Source: JANQTF01 sp036835375
Lineage (GTDB): Bacteria > Bacteroidota > Bacteroidia > J057
Assembly: GCA_036835375.1 (NCBI GenBank)
Contig: DAITMB010000022.1
Coordinates: forward strand, 1 to 50,255
Direction of reading: 5' to 3'
Length of the DNA stretch: 50,255 nucleotides
In this document: positions 34,485 to 43,799 of the stretch, piece after piece
Layout of the letters: each line of letters opens with the position of its first letter
Numbering within the stretch: position 1 is the stretch's first letter
Translations under genes and position numbers: made by a program
The notes under the pieces: generated by a model
Seen by the model: only the letters and a program-made list of their open reading frames with translations
Told to the model about the DNA's origin: nothing
Database searches by the model: none

Positions 34485-36251
34485 TTAATGATCCACAGCG
34501 CCGCCGGCACCTTTAGGGATTCGAATATTACTCACCATCTCTTGTATCGCCGCAGACGGAGGCGGCGTGAGTCGGCTGATTGTGACCGTCACCAGCAGAT
34601 TGAAGATCATGCCGAGGGTACCAATTCCTTCTGGCGAAATTCCAAACCACCAGTTTGCTTCTACATTCCAGGCCGGGTGAAGGATCTTGAAGTAGATGAT
34701 ATACCACGCCGTGAACACGATGCCGACGACCATTCCCGCCACTGCGCCCGGCTGGTTGGTGCGCCGATCGAAAATCCCCAGCAGGATCGCTGGAAAAAAA
34801 GAAGAGGCTGCGAGGCCAAACGCAAATGCAACCACCTGGGCCACAAAGCCCGGAGGATGTATGCCCGCGACGCCCGCTGCTACGACCGCGACACCTGCTG
34901 CGATGCGCGCGTATCGCAGCTCCAACTTGTCGGAAATAGTTGGCATGAAAGTCTTTTTGAGCAGGTCGTGGCTGATCGAGGTTGAAATCACCAAGAGCAG
35001 TCCCGCCGCAGTCGATAGCGCAGCCGCGAGTCCACCAGCCACCACGAGGGCAATCACCCAGTTGGGGAGGCTCGCAATCTCAGGATTGGCCAGCACCATA
35101 ATGTCCTGATCCGGCACAAATTCATTTCCTTTCCAGCCCTTGGCACTTGCCAAAGCTTGTCCCGCCTCACTCTCCTCATTGTAATACTGGATCCTGCCAT
35201 CGCCATTTTTATCTTCAAACCGAATCAGATCCGCCTCTTGCCAGTTTTTGATCCAAGCTGGCGCCGTAGCATAGTCGATGCCTTCCTGATCTGGTCCCAT
35301 GACAGTCTCGATCATATTGGCGCGGGCGAAAGCCGCAATGGCAGGAGCAGTGGTGTACAAAATGGCAATGAAAATGAGCGCATAACCCGCAGATTTGCGG
35401 GCATCGCTGACCCTGGGCACCGTAAAGAATCGCACAATCACGTGGGGAAGCCCGGCCGTACCGAGCATGAGCGCCGCCGTGATGAAGAAGATATCCACCC
35501 TGGATTTCTTTCCAGAAGTATATTCCTGGAATCCCAGATCTGTATTCAGTTGGTCGAGCTTGCTGAGCAGAGAGATCCCTTCGTCTTTGAAGTCTCCCAT
35601 GAGGCCAATTTGAGGGATGCCGTGACCAGTGATTTGGATCGAGATGAAGATCGCTGGCACCATATAGGCAAAAATGAGCACACAATACTGCGCCACTTGG
35701 GTGTAGGTGATGCCTTTCATGCCGCCTAGCACTGCATAGAAAAAGACGATCGCGATCCCGATGAAAATTCCCACCTCGAAGCGAACTTCTAAAAAACGAG
35801 AAAATGCCACGCCCACGCCTTTCATTTGCCCCACGACATAGGTGAAAGAAATAAATAAAGCGCAAAGAATGGCAACCAGACGAGCCCAGTTGATTCTCGC
35901 ATCGGGGTCTTTACCAGCGTAGCGCGCGCCAATGAAGTCCGGAACAGTGAATTGGCCAAACTTTCGAAGGTAAGGAGCAAGCAACAGCGCCAACAGCACA
36001 AAGCCGCCAGTCCATCCCATGAGATAGACAGAGCCATCGTAGCCCATGAACGAAATGAGTCCGGCCATCGAAATGAAAGAAGCTGCTGACATCCAATCAG
36101 CCGCTGTAGCCATGCCATTGGCCAAAGGTGAAACGCCTCCACCTGCAACATAAAAGTCCTTGGTTGAGGTGGCCCGCGACCAGATGGCAATGCCGATGTA
36201 GAGGGCAAATGTCAGTCCTACGATCAAAAAAGTCCAAATTTGGAGACTCAT
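34485..36251 (-). CDS. Sodium:solute symporter (SSS family, acetate permease-like)
   Basis: The 588-residue protein has about 13 membrane helices and the SSS pattern: YVAGGGVSPLANGMATAADW near 35, with SAASFISMAGLISFMGYDGS, a conserved first core helix. GTAGLPHVIVRFFTVPRVSD lies near 270, and the C-terminal half carries AALSTAAGLLLVISTSISHD near 405, typical of the ActP/acetate permease branch. A polar insert (about 320-385, with DKNGDGRIQYYNE) is an external EF-hand-like loop: Asp-x-Asn-x-Asp could bind calcium. The DUF4212 partner lies upstream on the same strand, the usual pairing for this permease type. Substrate is likely a short monocarboxylate; not proven. Confidence 0.9.
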   Translation of the reverse strand: MSLQIWTFLIVGLTFALYIGIAIWSRATSTKDFYVAGGGVSPLANGMATAADWMSAASFISMAGLISFMGYDGSVYLMGWTGGFVLLALLLAPYLRKFGQFTVPDFIGARYAGKDPDARINWARLVAILCALFISFTYVVGQMKGVGVAFSRFLEVRFEVGIFIGIAIVFFYAVLGGMKGITYTQVAQYCVLIFAYMVPAIFISIQITGHGIPQIGLMGDFKDEGISLLSKLDQLNTDLGFQEYTSGKKSRVDIFFITAALMLGTAGLPHVIVRFFTVPRVSDARKSAGYALIFIAILYTTAPAIAAFARANMIETVMGPDQEGIDYATAPAWIKNWQEADLIRFEDKNGDGRIQYYNEESEAGQALASAKGWKGNEFVPDQDIMVLANPEIASLPNWVIALVVAGGLAAALSTAAGLLLVISTSISHDLLKKTFMPTISDKLELRYARIAAGVAVVAAGVAGIHPPGFVAQVVAFAFGLAASSFFPAILLGIFDRRTNQPGAVAGMVVGIVFTAWYIIYFKILHPAWNVEANWWFGISPEGIGTLGMIFNLLVTVTISRLTPPPSAAIQEMVSNIRIPKGAGGAVDH

Positions 36252-36449
36252 AAGGCGCTGGTTTATAAAGCATCAACAATGCAGACCGCTTGGAAGGCTG
36301 CGGCACTGGGGATGAAAAAGGCAGAAAAGAGATAGATCAAACTCTTGGAAGAATGTCGAGCTGCATGGAACTCTTTCGGTGGGTAGGTAGGCATAGGGTA
36401 TAGATGATATCTAGCCACACCCAACCGTATCCTGTAGCTCACTTTTCCT

Positions 36450-36683
36450 TCATTCTTCATCCAAGTCGTATGCCCGATCCAATCGATTCATGAGGTACAC
36501 ATACACGAAGATCAGCACCACGAAGACGTAGATTGATCCTTGCTGAGCAAACCAGAATCCGAGGCTGCCGAGGGCATCTTTGAATAAAATACCTGCCCCA
36601 TAAGACACCAAAAACCAAACAACGAGGAGCGAGAGCACATAAGTCAGGTTGCGTCTCCAATATTTGTTGAGATCTTTTTTCAT
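36450..36683 (-). CDS. DUF4212 small membrane subunit of the SSS symporter
   Basis: The 77-residue product has two membrane helices (about 14-33 and 44-64) and the signature of DUF4212/putative solute symporter small subunit: KYWRRNLTYVLSLLVVWFL, SLGFWFAQQGSIYVFVVLIF and VYLMNRLDRAYD. These proteins are nearly always found next to an SSS permease and are thought to form a two-part carrier like YjcH with ActP. The open frame extends 46 codons upstream, but the ATG at 36683 gives the family N-terminus. The symporter gene follows after 198 bases. Confidence 0.9.
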   Translation of the reverse strand: MKKDLNKYWRRNLTYVLSLLVVWFLVSYGAGILFKDALGSLGFWFAQQGSIYVFVVLIFVYVYLMNRLDRAYDLDEE

Positions 36684-37447
36684 TGTCGCGAGTCCTGAAG
36701 TGAGAAATGCCAGAGCTGGCGGGGGCAGTAGAATTAATTGGTGGATATAGTTACACGGATAGATATTCAGCTCCAAAAATAATCTCATGCTAGCCGGTGG
36801 ATTTTTTCCAGAAACCCCCAAAAAAACTCGGCTGGTGAATTCATTTCCTTGGTCTGTAGGTCATCCCTAGCCTTTTTTACAAGTAGAATCTGAGAACCGG
36901 CCTCAAAATTTACTCTTACGCTGAGCCCGTATGGTGGCCGATTAGCAGCCAGAATACTTGTTTCAAAGAATCTTAGAAAAAAATTAAGGGACGGAAGCAG
37001 AAGAGAGAATGAAATATAGTATTGCGAATCAGGAATATTGTTGAAGTTAACCCCAAGGATCTCGACCTGTGTGGATGTTTTTTATTTGGGTAAATCGTCT
37101 CATCACAAAGCTAGAAATGCTGAGTTCGTGCTGTTTACAGCATGGAAGCGAGAGCAGAGATTAGAAATTCGTGTTGCTTTTCAGTTCATTTCGAGAATGG
37201 TAAGAAAAGAGGTCGAATTTTTTCTGAAAAAAGGGAACAACCCCGCATCTTTCGCCAGCGAATTTTCGTTACTAGTCACAAATCGCTTAGTACAGTACAG
37301 TTGAAGTGGGGATAGTTCACTTACTGCTCTTCCTGCCTGGTCATGCAATGCTAAATCGATTTCGTACTTTTTTTCCATCTACTCTCTCCCTACCCATTGA
37401 ATCCCTAACACCCAAATTTTTTTTATTCCACGAAAGTCTCACAACCC
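36684..37447. other. AT-rich intergenic region without a gene
   Basis: The 764 bases between two divergent genes are more AT-rich than their surroundings. The open frames present (for example 37038-37304 on the plus strand, beginning with TTG) show no family features. No tRNA, riboswitch or repeat array could be recognised. Promoters for the symporter operon and the universal stress protein must lie here. Confidence 0.5.
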
Positions 37448-38293
37448 ATGAACCGTATCTTAGTACCGGTAAATCTTCGCTCCGATTTTGATAACGTCCT
37501 GAAATATGCGTCCTCTGTGGGCCAACGCTCAGGTGCGGAGCTAACGCTGTTTTATTACGGCGGCCGGCGGCTACTCAAAGGGAGAGGCCATTTTTTATAC
37601 CATAGTGATCAAGCTCCCGAAGAATTTTTGCAAAGGGTCAAAGGACAGGGGCATAAAGAAACGCTTGGAAAAATTCTCGAAAGCTTAGCAGAGCAAAATA
37701 TTCGCTTCCGAATCAAGACCGTCAGGGGTCGTTCAGCATCAGAGATTATCCAAGAAGCACAAGGTCAGTCTTATGATCTGGTGATCATGGGCACGCATAC
37801 CTCTTCTAGCTGGGGGCAGTATCTTCGCGGCTCTCTCGCAAATCGGGTGATTGGGCAGATTCCCGCGCCAGTTTTCGTGGTGCCTGCGCTCAGTCGATTC
37901 AATGACATTCAGCACATCACATACGCCGTAGATTTGACAGACTATGATCCTGCGATCATCCATCAGGTCAAAGCAATCGCGCGCTTGTTTGACGCCAAGC
38001 TGAGCATCACGCACGTCAATGTGGAGACAGAGCCTCAGAACAAAGAGCATTACCTCCAAGCACTCGAGCGCACCATCTCGGATACCTTGGATTACCCCAA
38101 AGTGTATTACAAATTCTTTGATCACGCCGATCCGCTGGGAGGGATCGTGAAGTTTGTCAACCAAAACAACAGCAACCTTGTCGCGATGATCAATCGCAAC
38201 AAGTTCTCCTGGAGGCACATTTTCGGAGACAAAAGCGTTTCTCGTAAGCTGGCCCGAAAGGTTACGGTGCCCGTTCTTACGTTCCACAAATAA
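37448..38293 (+). CDS. Universal stress protein, tandem UspA domains
   Basis: The 281-residue product has two UspA-like domains in tandem. Domain 1 (about 1-145) starts MNRILVPVNLRSDFDNVLKY and ends with DLVIMGTHTSSSWGQYLRGS, LANRVIGQIPAPVFVVP; this Gly-x2-Gly-x9-Gly-Ser/Thr-type stretch is the ATP-binding region, in part degenerate. Domain 2 (about 155-281) starts HITYAVDLTDYDPAIIHQV and ends with a weaker motif, NLVAMINRNKFSWRHIFGD, that lacks the glycines needed for nucleotide binding. It is cytoplasmic and probably helps in stress survival. A terminator follows 28 bases downstream. Confidence 0.92.
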   Translation: MNRILVPVNLRSDFDNVLKYASSVGQRSGAELTLFYYGGRRLLKGRGHFLYHSDQAPEEFLQRVKGQGHKETLGKILESLAEQNIRFRIKTVRGRSASEIIQEAQGQSYDLVIMGTHTSSSWGQYLRGSLANRVIGQIPAPVFVVPALSRFNDIQHITYAVDLTDYDPAIIHQVKAIARLFDAKLSITHVNVETEPQNKEHYLQALERTISDTLDYPKVYYKFFDHADPLGGIVKFVNQNNSNLVAMINRNKFSWRHIFGDKSVSRKLARKVTVPVLTFHK

Positions 38294-38321
38294 GGGACAT
38301 TCTCTCTGCCTGATATTTCTG

Positions 38322-38354
38322 AAAGTGGCAACCTTGCTTGTTGCCACTTTTTTG
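38322..38354 (+). terminator. Intrinsic terminator after the universal stress protein gene
   Basis: AAAGTGGCAA and TTGCCACTTT pair over ten bases around a nine-base loop and are followed by further T residues. Confidence 0.88.
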
Positions 38355-38404
38355 TTGATAGGTATTGAGCTTCGTCCCTTCTTGAATTTTCAAAATTTTC
38401 GTAC

Positions 38405-38899
38405 TTATTGTCTGCGTTTTCTCACGAGGCTGTCTGGCGGATATAGCGCTTGCATAGAGGCCATTTGGGCCTTTGCCCAGTCGATCAGCAGGGTCCGCTG
38501 TGCATCCGTGAGTTTCGCTTCGGCATGAAGGCCCAAGTAGGTGTACTCCTGCATGGGCATTTCTTTTTCTTCTACGACCTCCACCGTCTCCTCAAATTTG
38601 TGATACTGCCGCGCCAAAGGAAGCGCCGTGAACGTCGAATAATTGAGGTGGCGCTTACCATCATTCACATGATCCTCGATCCACCAAGCCACAGGTTGAA
38701 TCTCCGAGTACCAAGGGTAGCGAGTCTTGTTGCTATGACAATCATTGCAGGATACCTCCAGAATAGAAGCAACTTCTTGAGGCATAGGATATAGGGTGCT
38801 GATGTCATGTGTTCGCGCATCAGAGAGGTTTTTCTCCGGGCGAAAAAACTGAAGAATCACGAAGATTGCGGCCAAGCCAATAGCAATTTTCTTTAACAT
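38405..38899 (-). CDS. Haem-binding domain protein (single CxxCH), membrane-anchored
   Basis: The 164-residue protein starts with one membrane helix (MLKKIAIGLAAIFVILQFF). A haem c attachment site, CNDCH at 51-55, is followed by NKTRYPWYSEIQPVAWWIED and HVNDGKRHLNYS, the conserved parts of the Bacteroidota haem-binding (cytochrome-like) domain; a second histidine or methionine downstream may be the distal ligand. The rest, with MQEYTYLGLHAEAKLTDAQR, is typical of the family. It probably resides in the periplasm, anchored to the inner membrane, and takes part in electron transfer. The frame is open eight codons upstream; the ATG at 38899 places the helix at the N-terminus and has an AAAGGAA sequence just before it. 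Confidence 0.88.
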   Translation of the reverse strand: MLKKIAIGLAAIFVILQFFRPEKNLSDARTHDISTLYPMPQEVASILEVSCNDCHSNKTRYPWYSEIQPVAWWIEDHVNDGKRHLNYSTFTALPLARQYHKFEETVEVVEEKEMPMQEYTYLGLHAEAKLTDAQRTLLIDWAKAQMASMQALYPPDSLVRKRRQ

Positions 38900-39098
38900 A
38901 AATTTCCTTTCGAGTTCTGTCAATAACTAGAACGCAACCTTGTGAATTCATGCTTTACGCTGAGCTAGGGTTGCAATTAGGGAACACTTTCATTGCGCCA
39001 CATGATTTCGGCTCAACTTCGGAAAGAAAATGCAAAGCATTCGCATTTCCTCCTTCTCTTGCACAAAAATCCTCTTTGGAGGGCTGTGAACTTCGTGA

Positions 39099-39198
39099 NN
39101 NNNNNNNNNNNNNNNNNNNNNNNNNNNNNNNNNNNNNNNNNNNNNNNNNNNNNNNNNNNNNNNNNNNNNNNNNNNNNNNNNNNNNNNNNNNNNNNNNN
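39099..39198. other. Assembly gap (100 N)
   Basis: Exactly 100 undetermined bases lie here, the conventional length for a scaffold gap of unknown size. Any gene between the haem-binding protein gene and the rhomboid gene may be missing. The real distance between the two sides is unknown. Confidence 0.99.
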
Positions 39199-39209
39199 TA
39201 TTTGGATAT

Positions 39210-39950
39210 CTACTCGGAGTGGCCTGGATGCTGAAATCCTTTGGGAGGTGAATACCATCGTTGATAGTCCCAGGGCCCTGTTTCCTCTGGGTGGTCTTCT
39301 GATTGCCATGGATAGGAAGGCGGCTTCTTGCCTCGCTTGCGATAATACCAAGCCAGCAAGATGCCAGCTAAGGCGCCAAATGCATGAGATTCCCAAGAGA
39401 CGCCTGGCTGCACAGGGAAGACTCCCCACACCATGCTGCCATAAAACATCGAGACAATCATCGTCAGCACGAGCGACGGCATGTCACGACGAAAGACACC
39501 GCTGAAAAAAAGGAAAAACGCAAACGCATACACCACGCCACTGGCACCGAGATGAAGGCTGTCCCTGGCAGCCAGAAAAGTCCAAATGCCGGGTGCCAAG
39601 TAGCTCACAGTGAGCACTGGCAGGCTGATATTGGGATAAAAGAAGAGGATGCCTGCTGATAAAACGAAAAAGGGAGGAAGATTGCTCCAAAGGTGCTCCC
39701 AAGATCCGTGCAGCAGTGGCGCAGTGAACACGCCATACCACTGAGGCCATACCCTGGGCCGCAATGCGTAGGGCTGCCAATTGACCCAACCGAGCAAATC
39801 GGGGATGGATACGAGGCAAATCACTGTACACAGCAGCAGTGGAATTCGCAGCGACTTCAACCAGGAGCCAGAATCTATCAATGGAAAAGAGTTTGGGTTG
39901 TAAACGAGAATGGGATCGCGTAAGTTGACCAAGGACTGAAGCAAAGTCAA
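39210..39950 (-). CDS. Rhomboid family intramembrane serine protease
   Basis: The 246-residue protein has about six membrane helices. The catalytic pair is visible: Ser137 in HLGASGVVYAF and His189 in SHAFGALAG. His86 and Asn90 in HLWSN provide the oxyanion region. Rhomboids cut membrane-spanning substrates within the bilayer; bacterial substrates are mostly unknown. The C-terminal tail (about 205-246) is proline- and tryptophan-rich and polar. Its stop codon is 12 bases from the scaffold gap, so its downstream context is lost. It is divergent from the ABC gene, whose start is only 14 bases from its own. Confidence 0.88.
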   Translation of the reverse strand: MTLLQSLVNLRDPILVYNPNSFPLIDSGSWLKSLRIPLLLCTVICLVSIPDLLGWVNWQPYALRPRVWPQWYGVFTAPLLHGSWEHLWSNLPPFFVLSAGILFFYPNISLPVLTVSYLAPGIWTFLAARDSLHLGASGVVYAFAFFLFFSGVFRRDMPSLVLTMIVSMFYGSMVWGVFPVQPGVSWESHAFGALAGILLAWYYRKRGKKPPSYPWQSEDHPEETGPWDYQRWYSPPKGFQHPGHSE

Positions 39951-39964
39951 AAGGTGAAGATCGT

Positions 39965-41530
39965 ATGTTGATAGCGGAAAACCTGAGCGTCTATTATCCT
40001 GGTTCCCCCCCAGTGGAAGCGCTGCGCGATGTGTCTTTCGAAATAGCTCGGGGAGAGACCTTGGTGGTATTAGGCAAATCTGGAAGCGGGAAGACCGCGA
40101 CTGCGCTCACACTACTGGGGCTGTTGCCATCCACGGCGACATGGCAAGGCAACATCCGCTGGGTCGAAGCAGGAGTTTCTCCCGTCCACCTCAGCACGAT
40201 GGAAGTCCGACAGCGCCGCGCATGGTGTGGTAAACACATGGGTTGGGTGGCGCAGGGAGCGCAAAGTGCCCTTCCACCGACACGCACCATGGAGAGCATG
40301 TTGGCAGAGGCCATGAAGGTGCACCGTGGGTTGAATCGGCAAGAAAGCAAGCCAGAAATTCTCTCCCTGCTGCAAGATCTGGAGCTATCGACGGAGCATC
40401 TCCGGGCTTATCCTCACCAACTTTCCGGCGGGGAGAGGCAGCGCTGGCTCCTAGCCTTGGCAATTTCTACTCATCCGGACCTCTTGATTGCCGATGAGCC
40501 TACGACGTCGCTCGACGTGGTCAGCGAGCAAAAGCTCCTGGTTTTGCTCCGCCGCGTGCAGCAAAGCCGACAGCTCGGCATCCTACTTATCACCCATGAC
40601 CTGCGGGTGGCCGCCCAGATGGCTGATCGCTGGGTCTTCATGGATCAAGGTCATATGGTAGCAAGCGGTCGCAAGCTGCAACAACTTCCTGCTCATGAGC
40701 ACCCAGCTGTGGAGCGATTGTGGGAAGCTTGGAAGCCACAACCCACACCAACCCTTCCGCCATCTCAGAAATCCATGCTGGAGGTTCGCGACCTCACAGT
40801 GACATATTATCCCAGAGGCGCTTGGTGGAGCAGAAAGGCGCCGATCAGGGCGCTACAGTCGTTGTCCTTGGACATCGTACGGGGAGAAGCGCTCGGGATA
40901 GCGGGCCTTTCTGGTAGCGGCAAAAGCACCTTGGCAAAAGCCATTGTGGGCTTGGTGCCCTACACGGGTACGATCCGTTGGGAAGAGCCTTCCCAAGTCT
41001 TCGCCCGGCAGGCACAGCTTATTTTACAAGATTCTTTTGCTGCCCTTCATCCGCGCTATCAAGTCGGCGCTTTGCTAATAGAGGTCATTCGTCGGCACAA
41101 TCCTACTTTTACCCAAGAAGAAGCCAGAGAAGAAGCCGTGGCATGGCTTGGAAAGGTGCACTTGCCAGCCAGTTTTTTGATGCGATATCCCGGCTCTATG
41201 TCAGGAGGAGAGCTCCAACGGGTAAATATTGCCCGTGCGCTGAGCGTGAGGCCCCAATTGATCTTACTCGATGAGAGCGTGTCCTCCCTTGACGCTTACG
41301 TGCGTCTGGAAATCCTGCAGCTCCTCGATTCGATCCGCCAAGAAGCCGCCCTGGGCCTCATGGTCATCACCCATGACCTTCGCGTGGTAGAAGCCATCTG
41401 CCACCGAGTGATCATCCTGCAACATGGACAAATGGAGGAGCATGGTGACGTTCAGCAAATCTTCCATGCTCCCCAATCTCCTTATACCCAGCAATTGCTC
41501 CTTGCTGCGAGCACAAAGATCATGACTTGA
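39965..41530 (+). CDS. ABC transporter, two fused ATPase domains (oligopeptide-type)
   Basis: The 521-residue cytoplasmic protein has two complete ATP-binding domains. The first has Walker A GKSGSGKT near 37, signature LSGGERQR near 156 and Walker B LLIADEPTTSLD. The second has Walker A GLSGSGKST near 317, signature MSGGELQR near 417 and Walker B LILLDESVSSLD, with Ser where Pro-Thr is usual. The pattern is that of DppD/DppF- or GsiA-type importers of peptides or related solutes. No permease or binding protein lies nearby, so its partner must be elsewhere or beyond the gap on the left. The end meets the next gene: the two convergent stop codons abut. Confidence 0.93.
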   Translation: MLIAENLSVYYPGSPPVEALRDVSFEIARGETLVVLGKSGSGKTATALTLLGLLPSTATWQGNIRWVEAGVSPVHLSTMEVRQRRAWCGKHMGWVAQGAQSALPPTRTMESMLAEAMKVHRGLNRQESKPEILSLLQDLELSTEHLRAYPHQLSGGERQRWLLALAISTHPDLLIADEPTTSLDVVSEQKLLVLLRRVQQSRQLGILLITHDLRVAAQMADRWVFMDQGHMVASGRKLQQLPAHEHPAVERLWEAWKPQPTPTLPPSQKSMLEVRDLTVTYYPRGAWWSRKAPIRALQSLSLDIVRGEALGIAGLSGSGKSTLAKAIVGLVPYTGTIRWEEPSQVFARQAQLILQDSFAALHPRYQVGALLIEVIRRHNPTFTQEEAREEAVAWLGKVHLPASFLMRYPGSMSGGELQRVNIARALSVRPQLILLDESVSSLDAYVRLEILQLLDSIRQEAALGLMVITHDLRVVEAICHRVIILQHGQMEEHGDVQQIFHAPQSPYTQQLLLAASTKIMT

Positions 41531-43327
41531 TCAGTCCTGAATCAACAGTCGTCGTGACACGGATGCCTCCTCAGACACCAGTCTGAGGACATACACTCCG
41601 GCAGGAAGGCTGGCGACTTCAATAAGGTGCTTGCATTCTGAGTCACATAGGACGGGTTGCTGGTAAATGATCTGCCCTTGGACATTCATCAACTCCATCC
41701 GAAAGTCGATGAAACGATCTGATTCCAAGTGGAGGGTCACCTGATCCGATGCTGGGTTGGGATATAGTTTCAGGACAGAAATGCCAAAAGCTTCTTCCAG
41801 CGAAGTGGTGTTGGATTCTCCTGTCACCTCAATTTCATCAGTCTCTTCACAATTGTTAGCATCCTTCACGGTGAGGCTGTAAACCCCAATTTTGAGGCCG
41901 GAGAGAGTTGCTTGTGTGGACTGAAAGTTGTCAGGGCCTTCCCAGGCATATTGATAAGGCGGTTTTCCACCCATTACGGAGGCACTGACCGATCCATTCG
42001 GAAGTCCTGTGACTTGGGTATTGGGTGTGGCCGTCAACTGCATTGTGACCGGATCCGGTTCATCGATGGTAAAGGAATCTGTCGCTTGACAACCATTGGC
42101 GTCTAGTGCCACGACGCTATAATTTCCTGCAAGCAAGTTGGTAACAGTTGCGCTGGTTCCGCCTTGACTCCACGCGTAGGTGATCGGGGCATCACCACCG
42201 GAGAGTTTGGTACCGAGGCTACCCTGGGCGTCGCCGTGGCAGGGAATTGAGTTTTTCAGTTCTACTTCGATCGAGAATTCGTCGCCTACTTTCGGCACGG
42301 TGAAAGACTGGCTGCCGGTGCATCCATCGCTATCGGTGACTGTGACACTATAGGTCCCTGCATCGAGTCCTGTTAAGTCCTTGCTGGTGCTCCCGGAACT
42401 CCAGTTGTATGAAAAAGGTGCGCTACCGCTTCCCACGCTCAGGGTGATTTTGCCATTGCCTTTGCCACAGCTATCCGCCAGCGTGGTGGCCGTGAGAGCC
42501 AGGGTGCTACCGCCTTGAATATTAGGCGCTGCACACCAGAGCAAAGCATCTTTCATGAGGTTCTTAAAATTCTGGTCGTTGGTATAATTGCTGCCAGCGT
42601 GCCCCAGCGCCGTGTAAAAAGTGCGTCCACCGCCTGCCAATTCCTTGCAATGAGCCATTTGTCGGGGCGCATCATAGCTGTTGTTGCCCGTTTGTCCCAC
42701 GCGAAGCAGCTCGGTGAAGGTGTTGTTCAAGTAGCCTCCTTCCCAGTAGTAATACTCTTCGGTTTTGTTCCAAGGAGAAGGCACGTTGGCCATGGTGGGA
42801 TGGGCGGGCACCTCCACACTCATGGTATTATTGTGGTTGCTACTCGTATGATTGGGATTTTGTCGAACTGAGGCTCCAGCCACGGTCTCGGCATACCAGT
42901 CCCAGGTACCCTTAGATCCTCCATTGGCACTGCTATGACGGTAGGTGTCGGATGCTGCATGAATGCCGAGATAGCTGCCGCCGGCGTTGATGTAAGCCTC
43001 AAAGTTGCTCCGTTGGGTGGCATTGAGACCGCTGTTGCCGGAGGTGTTGGAGAAGACCACTACTGCATATTGTTGCAGGTTTGCCAGGGAGTTGAACTCA
43101 GACCCATCGTTGTCTTGGGTGACCGTATAATTTTCGGCGGTAGCCCAAGATTGAAACATGGCCAGAGACTGGTTGCGGGTGTTGTGGTCGTAGCCCGTGG
43201 TCTCCGTATAGTGAAGCACTTGAAAACTCCCTCCGCACTGGGCGATGGCACTTTGTGGGAGCACCCAGCATAGCAGAAGGAGCGGAGAAATGTACAATCG
43301 AATGTAGAGTCGAATAAATGGACGCAT
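41531..43327 (-). CDS. Secreted ThuA-domain protein with SprB-like repeats and T9SS sorting domain
   Basis: The 598-residue product has a signal peptide (to about 29, QSAIAQ). Residues 32-270 form a ThuA-like (glutamine amidotransferase-fold) domain with FQVLHYTETTGYDH, AVVVFSNTSG, GSYLGIHAASDTYRH near 120 and YYYWEGGYLNN. Three SprB-like Ig/PKD-type repeats (about 275-350, 352-425, 427-503) follow, each ending in a motif like GTYSVTVTDSDGC. Residues about 520-598 are a type A sorting domain with LKLYPNPASDQVTLHL and GVYVLRLV. ThuA domains take part in sugar (trehalose) use, but here the domain is exported, so surface glycan action is an inference. It is not close to other sugar genes. Confidence 0.9.
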   Translation of the reverse strand: MRPFIRLYIRLYISPLLLLCWVLPQSAIAQCGGSFQVLHYTETTGYDHNTRNQSLAMFQSWATAENYTVTQDNDGSEFNSLANLQQYAVVVFSNTSGNSGLNATQRSNFEAYINAGGSYLGIHAASDTYRHSSANGGSKGTWDWYAETVAGASVRQNPNHTSSNHNNTMSVEVPAHPTMANVPSPWNKTEEYYYWEGGYLNNTFTELLRVGQTGNNSYDAPRQMAHCKELAGGGRTFYTALGHAGSNYTNDQNFKNLMKDALLWCAAPNIQGGSTLALTATTLADSCGKGNGKITLSVGSGSAPFSYNWSSGSTSKDLTGLDAGTYSVTVTDSDGCTGSQSFTVPKVGDEFSIEVELKNSIPCHGDAQGSLGTKLSGGDAPITYAWSQGGTSATVTNLLAGNYSVVALDANGCQATDSFTIDEPDPVTMQLTATPNTQVTGLPNGSVSASVMGGKPPYQYAWEGPDNFQSTQATLSGLKIGVYSLTVKDANNCEETDEIEVTGESNTTSLEEAFGISVLKLYPNPASDQVTLHLESDRFIDFRMELMNVQGQIIYQQPVLCDSECKHLIEVASLPAGVYVLRLVSEEASVSRRLLIQD

Positions 43328-43696
43328 GAGAAAGGGTGTTGTAGATTGGGAAAAGGGTGAATGATCAAGTCATGGAAGTCTGATATGTGGTGTGGGAAAT
43401 TTCAAGCAGGAGCCAACAGAGGTAAGTGACTGCGAATTTACTTTACAGAGGCCTAAAATTGTCAGATCAACCTACCCCTCAGAATGGAGGCAATAAGCAG
43501 TCCTTCTTGGCTCGAAACGTCAAAAATGATCGCGTAGGGCATCTAAAAGTGTGAGTGACAATGGCTTAGGCTTGTGAGCGGGATTTTCGAAAGCGAACTC
43601 CGAGAATTTCAATTCGAGAACGCATTCTTGATTTTCTTGCACATTTTGTCAAATTGAGAATCTCTACTTGGCTCCAATTGCCCTAGACGTTCCTCA
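43328..43696. other. Intergenic region upstream of the ThuA gene
   Basis: The 369 bases between the ThuA gene start and the terminator of the next minus-strand gene hold no supported gene. The promoter of the ThuA gene should be here; no full consensus was found by eye. Confidence 0.4.
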
Positions 43697-43736
43697 TAAA
43701 AAAACTTTACCCCCCGATGGCTCGGGAGGTAAAGTT
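43697..43736 (-). terminator. Intrinsic terminator of the SprB-repeat protein gene
   Basis: AACTTTACC and GGTAAAGTT pair over nine bases, then after one C-A mismatch CCCGA pairs with TCGGG around a TGGC loop. Read on the minus strand, the stem is followed by a run of seven T. It lies about 64 bases after the stop codon of the gene at 43800. Confidence 0.88.
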
Positions 43737-43799
43737 GTGTTCAAAGCATGGGCTGGAGGTGAAATCTGACGAAGTCACCCGCGCGATTCAAAATAATCC

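Noticed and set aside
38950..39505. Open frames reading through the N run
   Set aside because: They exist only because undetermined bases contain no stop codons.
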